Of a stretch of 5,349 nucleotides of DNA, positions 1 to 4,603 are shown in pieces. Source of the stretch: DATJLY01 sp035518375 (GTDB lineage Bacteria; Pseudomonadota; Alphaproteobacteria; ATCC43930; CGMCC-115725); the NCBI GenBank assembly GCA_035518375.1, contig DATIXQ010000126.1, forward strand, positions 1 through 5,349, written 5' to 3'. The first letter of the stretch is position 1. Every line of letters begins with the position of its first letter. A program made the position numbers and the translations under genes. Under the pieces are notes generated by a model. The model saw only the letters and a program-made list of their open reading frames with translations, was not told where the DNA came from and did no database searches.

Positions 1-37
1 CGCCCAACTCTGACATAGAGGACAGCTGAACGGCGCC

Positions 38-43
38 AGGAGG
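38..43 (+). promoter_or_regulatory. Ribosome binding site of the cupin gene
   Basis: A perfect AGGAGG lies 5 nt upstream of the ATG at 49. It fixes the start of the cupin gene and suggests efficient translation. I see no convincing -35/-10 pair in the 37 bases before it, so the promoter may lie left of the window. Confidence 0.85.
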
Positions 44-48
44 CGGAC

Positions 49-699
49 ATGACTCTGCTCCGAAATGCTGCCCGGGTTGCGATCTTCGTTATCTGTCTTG
101 CGGGGCTGCTGCGATCGCCATCGGCTTGGGCGGCCGACGTCCAATATGTCGTCAAGCCGATTGCCGAAATGAAGGTCACGCAACTTCCGAACGGCCCACT
201 TTACTGGCGGGTCGAGAATTTCCCCACTCTGGATCAGGCGAAGGCCGCCGCCGGCGGTTACCATTGGAACCCGAATACTGTGAGCTACGACGGATCGCCG
301 TCGCTGACGGCGGAAGTCGCGGGCAAAGCATGGCTGTTCACGCTCGGGCCGAAAGGCGCGGCGACGCCCGGCGGAACGAAGGTCGCCGAAATCGGACCTG
401 TACCGCCCATATCAGCACCCGAGTACCTCCTCCGCGTCAACTACGGCAGCGGGCCGCCGGGGGCCGAGACGCCCGTCCATTCGCATTTTGGGTCCGAGGC
501 CTTCTATGTCCTCACCGGGAAATTGGGCCAGCGGACGCCGCAGGGCACCAGCTACGTCGAGGCCGGCCACGTCATGAACGGCCATGCAGCCGGTATGACG
601 ATGGAGGTCTTCAACGCCGGCACAACCGATCTGACCGCCCTCATCATGTTTGTGGTGGACGCCACCAAACCGTTTTCGGTGCCGGCCAAGTTCAAATAG
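49..699 (+). CDS. Exported cupin-domain protein
   Basis: A 216-residue protein predicted to act outside the cytoplasm. Residues 1-28 form a signal peptide: Arg5/Arg9, a hydrophobic stretch at about 10-21, then an A-W-A signal peptidase I site with cleavage near 28/29. The rest is a single cupin barrel with its conserved core at about 126-205. Cupin motif 1 is perfect, G138-x5-H144-x-H146-x3-E150-x6-G157, giving two His and one Glu for a divalent metal. Motif 2 is degenerate: the usual P-x-G-x2-H becomes E171-A-G173-H174, with another His at 179 and Asn189 retained, so the fourth metal ligand is uncertain. The start is set by an AGGAGG 5 nt upstream. Cupins range from dioxygenases and isomerases to non-enzymatic binders, and the substrate cannot be read from the sequence. 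The gene converges on the peroxidase-related gene with a 7-bp gap. The fold assignment is firm; the function is unknown. Confidence 0.9.
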   Translation: MTLLRNAARVAIFVICLAGLLRSPSAWAADVQYVVKPIAEMKVTQLPNGPLYWRVENFPTLDQAKAAAGGYHWNPNTVSYDGSPSLTAEVAGKAWLFTLGPKGAATPGGTKVAEIGPVPPISAPEYLLRVNYGSGPPGAETPVHSHFGSEAFYVLTGKLGQRTPQGTSYVEAGHVMNGHAAGMTMEVFNAGTTDLTALIMFVVDATKPFSVPAKFK

Positions 700-706
700 G
701 GGGTGG

Positions 707-1288
707 CTAGTTCCGCCGCGGCTCCCGGCCCATGGCGTAGAACTCGTCGTTGGGGCGCAGCGCCATCGCGTTGGCGAGACGGTTGGAGAGCGCGAAGAAC
801 GACGCGATTGCTGCGATGTCCCAGCAGTCCTCCGATGTAAAGCCGTGCGCGGCAAGCCCTTCGTAATCGCGCTCGCCCACCTCGTGCGCGGCAAGCGCCA
901 CCTTGAGCGCGAAGTCGAGCATGGCGCGCTGGCGCGGCGTCAGATCGGCCTTCCTATAGTTCGCCGCGATCTGGTCGGCGATGAGCGGGTTCTTGGCGCG
1001 GATGCGCAGGATCGCGCCGTGCGCGACGATGCAATACTGGCAGGAATTCGCGCTCGAGGTCGCCACCACGATCATCTCGCGCTCGTCCTTGCCGAGCCCG
1101 CCGGGTTTGTCCATCAGCGCGTCGTGGTAGGCGAAGAAGGCGCGGAACTCATCGGGACGGTGCGCGAGCGCGAGGAAGACATTGGGCACGAAACCTGATT
1201 TCTCCTGCACCGCCTCGATGCGCGCGCGAATGTCGGCAGGCAGATCCTCAAGGCGCGGAACGGAAAAGCGGCTGATCGGATGGGACAT
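707..1288 (-). CDS. AhpD-like peroxidase-related protein (carboxymuconolactone decarboxylase family)
   Basis: A 193-residue, all-helical cytoplasmic protein with no signal peptide. The active-site helix carries E71, C83-x2-C86 and H90. These have the same spacing (12, 3, 4) as Glu118, Cys130, Cys133 and His137 of Mycobacterium tuberculosis AhpD, whose cysteine pair and proton relay reduce peroxides. The flanking pattern S-x-N-S-C-Q-Y-C-x3-H-G, and an N-terminal segment of about 60 residues beginning with a short P-R-L-E-D-L-P stretch, match the 'uncharacterised peroxidase-related enzyme' subgroup of about 180-200 residues rather than canonical AhpD. Inferred role: thiol-dependent hydroperoxide reduction, with the physiological electron donor unknown. 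An AGGAG on the minus strand (1301-1297), 8 nt before the ATG, supports the start. It is the last gene of a co-directional group after the DUF4118 gene (65-bp gap) and ends 7 bp from the convergent cupin stop. No ahpC or OxyR-type regulator is visible nearby. Confidence 0.9.
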   Translation of the reverse strand: MSHPISRFSVPRLEDLPADIRARIEAVQEKSGFVPNVFLALAHRPDEFRAFFAYHDALMDKPGGLGKDEREMIVVATSSANSCQYCIVAHGAILRIRAKNPLIADQIAANYRKADLTPRQRAMLDFALKVALAAHEVGERDYEGLAAHGFTSEDCWDIAAIASFFALSNRLANAMALRPNDEFYAMGREPRRN

Positions 1289-1296
1289 GAGGCGCG

Positions 1297-1301
1297 CTCC
1301 T
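1297..1301 (-). promoter_or_regulatory. Ribosome binding site of the peroxidase-related gene
   Basis: The minus strand reads AGGAG at 1301-1297, followed by 8 nt and the ATG at 1288. It lies in the 65-bp gap after the DUF4118 stop, so translation of this gene can start independently of its upstream neighbour. Confidence 0.75.
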
Positions 1302-1353
1302 GGGGGTCGCGGCGCCCATCATGCCACCGCGGGGAGGCGGAGTGTAGGAGGCC

Positions 1354-1806
1354 TCAGGCGCGCGGCGCGCGCAGCCGGGCGCGCAGCTCGCGCAGCAGGA
1401 AATTGCGATAGCCGAGCTCGAAATTCTCCTTCTCGAGCTCCGCATTCATGCGCCGCTGCCCCGCGACGACGCTGCAAACGAAGATCGCGACGGCAAGAAA
1501 AACGACGAGGTGCGCCACGTCGGGAAAGGTCGGCAGCGCAAACCCGGGCGGCGGCACGAAATAGTACCACAGGACGACGGTGCTTCCGGCCGCAGTAACT
1601 GCGCCGGCAAGGAAACCGAACATGAGACAGGACAGCACGACGCACGGCACGAAGCCCTGGAATTCCGCGTTGACGCCGAGCGTCTGCAGGAAAAGAGCGC
1701 CAAGCGCACCAAGCAACGTGAAGACGCCTGCGCCGGCAAGGCGAATCCTGAGACCAGACGAGCTGTAGAGCATGAGCTTGGCCGTTTGCTCCGTGGAGGC
1801 GCCCAT
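1354..1806 (-). CDS. Stand-alone DUF4118 membrane protein
   Basis: A 150-residue inner-membrane protein. Four hydrophobic segments are visible at about 21-41, 51-68, 70-83 and 97-116. The W-Y-Y-F-V-P-P-P-G-F stretch (80-89), followed by a short loop and a final helix starting D96-V-A-H-L, is the signature of the DUF4118 four-helix module found between the N-terminal domain and the kinase core of KdpD and in many hybrid sensor kinases. After the last helix there is only a charged, helix-prone tail (117-150, rich in Glu, Arg and Leu) that looks like the start of a signalling coiled coil. There is no GAF, PAS, HisKA or ATPase domain, and the frame closes with TGA. No Shine-Dalgarno is obvious before the first ATG. 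Met12 is an alternative start, also without a good site. It sits 58 bp after the methyltransferase and 65 bp before the peroxidase-related gene. It could be a genuine short family member or the remnant of a sensor kinase; its role is unknown. Confidence 0.8.
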   Translation of the reverse strand: MGASTEQTAKLMLYSSSGLRIRLAGAGVFTLLGALGALFLQTLGVNAEFQGFVPCVVLSCLMFGFLAGAVTAAGSTVVLWYYFVPPPGFALPTFPDVAHLVVFLAVAIFVCSVVAGQRRMNAELEKENFELGYRNFLLRELRARLRAPRA

Positions 1807-1864
1807 AGGTTACCGCGGCGGCGGGCCGTTACAATATCACCACTCAACCAACAGCCGTTACCAG
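1807..1864. promoter_or_regulatory. Intergenic gap with repeated GTAAC motif
   Basis: This 58-bp gap between the methyltransferase stop and the DUF4118 start is less GC-rich than its surroundings. On the minus strand GTAAC occurs three times (plus-strand GTTAC at 1809, 1828 and 1857), two of them as an exact 8-bp direct repeat, GTAACGGC (plus-strand GCCGTTAC at 1825-1832 and 1854-1861). A T-G-A-T-A-T-T-G-T stretch between them could serve as a -10 region, but no well-spaced -35 was found. This may be a promoter or operator for the DUF4118 gene. It is a weak assignment based on repeats only. Confidence 0.25.
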
Positions 1865-2653
1865 TTAACCAATGACCGCTCCGCGCCGGACGAAGAAGAG
1901 CGAATGCGCGGGTGTACGTTTCTTGTCGGCGCGTGCGAGCGCGAAGCCGTGGCGCTGGAACAGGAGTTCGATATTGCGCCGGTCGAACCATTGCAGATGC
2001 TCGGGCGGCGCCACGTCGACCCAGGCGGCAAGATCGGGCGGCACGGCCGGATGGCCGCTGTCGGGCGTTGCGATATAGACGAGACTGCCGGGCTTCGTGA
2101 TGGCGACAAGCGCGGTCATGAACTCGTCGACGCCCGGCAGATGCTCGAGGAGGTCCGTCGTCAGCACGAGATCGAAGACAAGCCCGCGCCGGCCGAACTC
2201 GGCGAGACTTTCGCAATAGAAATTGCACATCGGAAAATGGGCGCGCGCATAAGCGATGCCGCCAGCATTGATGTCGAGCCCGCTCGCCTCGGCGCCGAGG
2301 CGGGCGAGCGCCCGCACCATGAAGCCGCCGCCGCAGCCGATGTCGAGCACGCGGCGGCCGCGCGCGTGGCGCAGGAAGCGAAAGCTTTTGACGAAGGCGC
2401 GGCGCGCGCGCGAGCCCGCTTTCGGATACCACGCGGCCGAGGCGGCGCGGTAGTTGGCATTATAGTAGTGACGCACTTCGTCGGCGCGGGGATAGGGTGC
2501 CACGAAGAGAAAATTGCAGGCCCCGCAACGAAAAATGTCATAGCCGTTCTTGGCAAGAGCGAATCGCACGTCGCGCGCCTGGCAGAGCGGGCATGAGCCA
2601 ACCGGCACATCAGCCATCGCGCGCTTATAGGAAAGCGCCGCGCCGGACGCCAT
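1865..2653 (-). CDS. Zinc-ribbon class I SAM-dependent methyltransferase
   Basis: 262 residues from the first ATG, or 250 from Met13 (2617), which starts just ahead of the first conserved segment and may be the real start. Neither has a clear Shine-Dalgarno. The N-terminus is a four-cysteine zinc ribbon, C21-P-L-C24 and C43-G-A-C46. The class I Rossmann methyltransferase domain starts near residue 98: motif I V-L-D104-I-G-C-G-G-G110 binds S-adenosylmethionine, D127 (G-L-D-I-N) ends strand 2 and should bind the ribose, and D167-L-L-E-H-L is the post-motif segment. P-P-E218-H-L-Q-W-F-D, typical of the Methyltransf_23 group, follows. Zinc-ribbon methyltransferases of this layout often occur in polysaccharide, lipid or secondary-metabolite gene sets, but the acceptor cannot be told here. 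No membrane segment is seen, so it is cytoplasmic. It is divergent from the MFS gene and first of the co-directional minus-strand group. Confidence 0.9.
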   Translation of the reverse strand: MASGAALSYKRAMADVPVGSCPLCQARDVRFALAKNGYDIFRCGACNFLFVAPYPRADEVRHYYNANYRAASAAWYPKAGSRARRAFVKSFRFLRHARGRRVLDIGCGGGFMVRALARLGAEASGLDINAGGIAYARAHFPMCNFYCESLAEFGRRGLVFDLVLTTDLLEHLPGVDEFMTALVAITKPGSLVYIATPDSGHPAVPPDLAAWVDVAPPEHLQWFDRRNIELLFQRHGFALARADKKRTPAHSLFFVRRGAVIG

Positions 2654-2754
2654 CGCGGCGGCGGCGGGCGGCAGGGCTGCAATGCCATCCCTGCATCACA
2701 CGCCGGATACGCCGCGGCCTATGCTGGCCCGTCATACGTGGGGAAGTTCTCGTC
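2654..2754. promoter_or_regulatory. Divergent intergenic region with inverted repeat
   Basis: About 100 bp separate the divergent methyltransferase and MFS genes, so promoters for both should lie here. A 6-bp inverted repeat, GCAGGG (2671-2676) and CCCTGC (2689-2694), with a 12-nt spacer is the only clear symmetry. It could be an operator acting on either gene, or chance in GC-rich DNA. No consensus -35/-10 pair could be assigned on either strand. If the methyltransferase starts at 2617, the region is 36 bp longer. Confidence 0.35.
2740..2746 (+). promoter_or_regulatory. Ribosome binding site selecting a TTG start for the MFS gene
   Basis: GGGGAAG is placed 8 nt before a TTG at 2755, which is in frame with the MFS protein. 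No in-frame ATG lies between this point and the first transmembrane helix. The next upstream in-frame ATG, at 2497, would put about 86 extra residues antisense to the methyltransferase gene. The next downstream ATG falls inside helix 1. Confidence 0.6.
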
Positions 2755-4026
2755 TTGAATGAGGCACCTGCCGCCGCGGCAGCCCGTCGAGGCCGTAGCC
2801 ATTCCTTTGGCGCGCTGCGCCACAAAGGCTATCGCGCCTACTTCGTCGGCACCGCGCTCGCCATGCTCGCCGACAGTGTCGAGCACGTCATCAGCTACTG
2901 GGTGATGTTCCAGAAATTCCACTCGCCGGCGTTGGCGGGCTTCGCGGTCATCTCGCACTGGGTTCCTTATCTCCTGCTGGGCGTGTGGTCGGGCGCATTG
3001 GCCGACCGCTACGACCCGCGGCGCATCATCCAGCTCGGCATGGTGCTATTCATGAGCTGCTCGGCGACGTGGGGCATCCTGTTTCTCACCGGCTGGCTCA
3101 GGATGTGGCATGCCGTCGCCATCCTCATCGTGCATGGCCTCGCGAGCCTGTTCTGGGGACCGGCGAGCCAGGTGCTGATCCACGACATCGTCGAGGTCGA
3201 CCAGCTGCCGAGCGCGGTGCGCCTTGCCGCCACCTCGCGCTATCTGGGGCTCCTGGGCGGGCCCGCGGTCGGCGCCGCGTTCCTCCTTGTGTTCGGCCCC
3301 GGCCCCGGCATCTTCGTCAACATCCTCATCTATCTGCCGCTGACGCTGTGGCTCGTCGCCGCGCCCTATGGCCCGCGCTACCGCAAGGAGCTGCGCGTCG
3401 CGGCGCGCATTCGCGGCCTCGCCGATCTCACCGCAACGATCGCGACGGTCGCGCGCATCCGCGTCATCGCCGCGGTGACACTCCTGACCGGCGCCTATTC
3501 GCTTCTCGTCGGCAACGCCTATCAGGCGCAGATGCCGGAATTCGCGCGCGACTTCGGCCACGGCGATCCCGGCATCCTCTACAGCATGCTGCTTGGCGCC
3601 GACGCCTCGGGCGCATTCCTCGCCGGCATCGTGCTCGAAGGCACCGGCCGCTTGCAGCCGAACACGCGCACATTGTTCGTCCTGGCGCTGCTGTGGAGCG
3701 TCGTGATCGGCACGTTCGCGGTCGTGCCGTTCTATCCGCTGGCGCTCGTCCTATTGTTCGCCGCAGGCTTCCTCGAGCTGTCGTTCAATTCGATGGCGCA
3801 GGCGCTGGTGCAGATTCATGCGCCGTCCGCGGTGCGCGGCCGCGTCATCGGCCTCTACGGCATGAGCGCCATCGGCCTCAGGGCTTTCAGCGGCGCGACC
3901 GTCGGTGTCGGCGGCTCGTTCCTTGGGATTCACGTCTCGCTTGCCGCGGCCGCGCTCGTGCTGTTCGCGACGATCGCGCTGCTTATGACGGCGATGCTCC
4001 GCCCGGCAGCCTCGGCGCCAACTTAG
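2755..4026 (+). CDS. Major facilitator superfamily transporter (MFS_3 / EntS-like exporter)
   Basis: 423 residues from the TTG at 2755, the usual size for a 12-helix MFS protein. Hydrophobic segments lie at about 28-52, 60-82, 93-113, 118-135, 163-181, 184-203, 236-255, 272-294, 305-325, 328-345, 364-392 and 394-414, with a longer cytoplasmic loop at about 204-235 between the two halves. The loop between helices 2 and 3 holds the MFS motif A in the form G80-A-L-A-D-R-Y-D-P-R-R90. The late segment R361-G-R-V-I-G-L-Y-G-M is typical of the MFS_3 (enterobactin exporter-like) branch. It should be a proton-driven efflux carrier in the inner membrane. The substrate is unknown, since this branch includes siderophore, macrolide and other small-molecule exporters. 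No siderophore or antibiotic synthesis gene is present in the window. It is divergent from the methyltransferase and lies 116 bp ahead of the lipoprotein gene. The family is firm; the start is moderately sure. Confidence 0.88.
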   Translation: MNEAPAAAAARRGRSHSFGALRHKGYRAYFVGTALAMLADSVEHVISYWVMFQKFHSPALAGFAVISHWVPYLLLGVWSGALADRYDPRRIIQLGMVLFMSCSATWGILFLTGWLRMWHAVAILIVHGLASLFWGPASQVLIHDIVEVDQLPSAVRLAATSRYLGLLGGPAVGAAFLLVFGPGPGIFVNILIYLPLTLWLVAAPYGPRYRKELRVAARIRGLADLTATIATVARIRVIAAVTLLTGAYSLLVGNAYQAQMPEFARDFGHGDPGILYSMLLGADASGAFLAGIVLEGTGRLQPNTRTLFVLALLWSVVIGTFAVVPFYPLALVLLFAAGFLELSFNSMAQALVQIHAPSAVRGRVIGLYGMSAIGLRAFSGATVGVGGSFLGIHVSLAAAALVLFATIALLMTAMLRPAASAPT

Positions 4027-4049
4027 GCGCGATTCCCCTCCCCTCCTGC

Positions 4050-4070
4050 CCCGATATTTCCACGATCGGG
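4050..4070 (+). terminator. Weak hairpin after the MFS gene
   Basis: CCCGAT (4050-4055) pairs with ATCGGG (4065-4070) across a 9-nt loop, starting 23 nt after the MFS stop. There is no U-tract after it, so it is not a classical intrinsic terminator. It may stabilise the transcript end or assist factor-dependent termination. Confidence 0.3.
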
Positions 4071-4107
4071 AGGCGCCGCGAACGGAACAAAAAAGCGGCA
4101 TTCCGTG

Positions 4108-4119
4108 TTGCCGAGGCAA
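4108..4119. promoter_or_regulatory. Short inverted repeat upstream of the lipoprotein gene
   Basis: TTGCCGAGGCAA has 5-bp arms around a 2-bp centre and lies 23 nt before the lipoprotein ATG. It is a possible operator, or the TTGCCG part could be a -35-like element, though no matching -10 fits before the start codon. This is symmetry alone, with no known regulator assigned. Confidence 0.25.
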
Positions 4120-4129
4120 GCGATTCCCC

Positions 4130-4135
4130 GGGGAG
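4130..4135 (+). promoter_or_regulatory. Ribosome binding site of the lipoprotein gene
   Basis: GGGGAG lies 7 nt before the ATG at 4143. It decides the start within an open frame that continues far upstream through the MFS gene. It overlaps a perfect 10-bp palindrome, TCCCCGGGGA (4125-4134). Confidence 0.75.
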
Positions 4136-4142
4136 TAACCTC

Positions 4143-4523
4143 ATGCGATCCGCCCTTCTTGTCCTGGCCGGGCTCGGCGCTCTCGCCGCGTGCACCCCCA
4201 CGGCCGAGCAAAACCAGGTGAGCGCCACGCCGCCGACGCCGCCCTCGGTGTCGTATCGAGTCGTCGGTACCGACGTCACTCAAGCGAACGCGAGCGCAGC
4301 CGCTTATTGCCAGCGCTACGGCACCGGGCCCGTCTATCGCGGCTCGCAGACGACGCCGACCGGCAATGTCGCGACCTATACCTGCGATGGCCCGCCGGTC
4401 GCTGTCAGCGGCAGCTCGGTCGCGCCAACACCGCAACAATGCGCCGACGTGTTCCATCAGAACCTGCCGGGCGGCTCAGACTATGAGGGCCCGCGCGACG
4501 CCAGATGCCCACCGACCTACTGA
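4143..4523 (+). CDS. Small cysteine-containing lipoprotein
   Basis: 126 residues. Residues 1-16 are a short lipoprotein signal (Arg2, then a hydrophobic stretch) ending in the lipobox L14-A-A-C17, so Cys17 should be lipidated by Lgt and cleaved by LspA. Residue 18 is Thr, not Asp, so the Lol system would be expected to carry it to the outer membrane. A Thr/Pro/Ala-rich linker (18-36) follows, then a small globular part with four cysteines (56, 81, 100, 122) that could form two disulfides in the periplasm. The motif A-A-A-Y-C-Q-R-Y-G and the later A-T-Y-T-C-D resemble small, uncharacterised envelope lipoproteins of Hyphomicrobiales. No enzymatic motif is seen. The start is set by GGGGAG 7 nt upstream and by the signal peptide. 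The gene lies between the MFS and GT87 genes on the same strand; gaps of 116 and 80 bp with hairpins suggest it may be transcribed separately. The function is unknown. Confidence 0.85.
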   Translation: MRSALLVLAGLGALAACTPTAEQNQVSATPPTPPSVSYRVVGTDVTQANASAAAYCQRYGTGPVYRGSQTTPTGNVATYTCDGPPVAVSGSSVAPTPQQCADVFHQNLPGGSDYEGPRDARCPPTY

Positions 4524-4549
4524 GGCAAGGCGAAGCACGCTTTTACGCG

Positions 4550-4566
4550 GGGCGCCTTCTGCGCCC
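4550..4566 (+). terminator. GC-rich hairpin after the lipoprotein gene
   Basis: GGGCGC (4550-4555) and GCGCCC (4561-4566) form a 6-bp all-GC stem with a CTTCT loop, 27 nt after the lipoprotein stop. An alternative outer pairing, AAGGCG (4527-4532) with CGCCTT (4553-4558), competes with it. There is no following T-run. It may be a terminator of the GC-rich, U-poor kind or an mRNA 3' stabiliser. Confidence 0.35.
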
Positions 4567-4603
4567 ATGGTAGGATCGCCACCGTCGCTCATCGGGAGGG
4601 GCG

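Noticed and set aside
1..48. Possible promoter before the cupin gene (CTGACA near 10-15)
   Set aside because: A TTGACA-like hexamer is present but no -10 element follows at proper spacing. The sequence is too short to decide.
650..1198. Plus-strand open frame antisense to the peroxidase-related gene
   Set aside because: No recognisable domain and no ribosome site. The minus-strand protein has a complete active-site motif, so this frame is its shadow.
1348..1355. GAGGCCTC palindrome at the DUF4118 stop
   Set aside because: Only 8 bp with no loop, in GC-rich DNA. It cannot form a stable hairpin and is likely chance.
1446..2432. A 328-residue open frame on the minus strand spanning two genes
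   Set aside because: It overlaps both the methyltransferase and DUF4118 genes in another frame, is dominated by Arg/Ala/Ser with no domain, and is explained by GC-rich codon bias.
1772..2596. Plus-strand 274-residue open frame antisense to the methyltransferase
   Set aside because: The minus strand shows a zinc ribbon and SAM motif in order. The plus-strand frame has no domain and a His/Glu/Ala-rich antisense composition.
3046..3561. Minus-strand open frame inside the MFS gene
   Set aside because: Composition is charged and low in complexity, as expected for antisense of membrane helices, and there is no motif.
2985..4142. Upstream extension of the lipoprotein frame through the MFS gene
   Set aside because: The extension is Arg/His/Pro-rich shadow of the MFS coding strand. 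The lipobox signal and GGGGAG site place the start at 4143.
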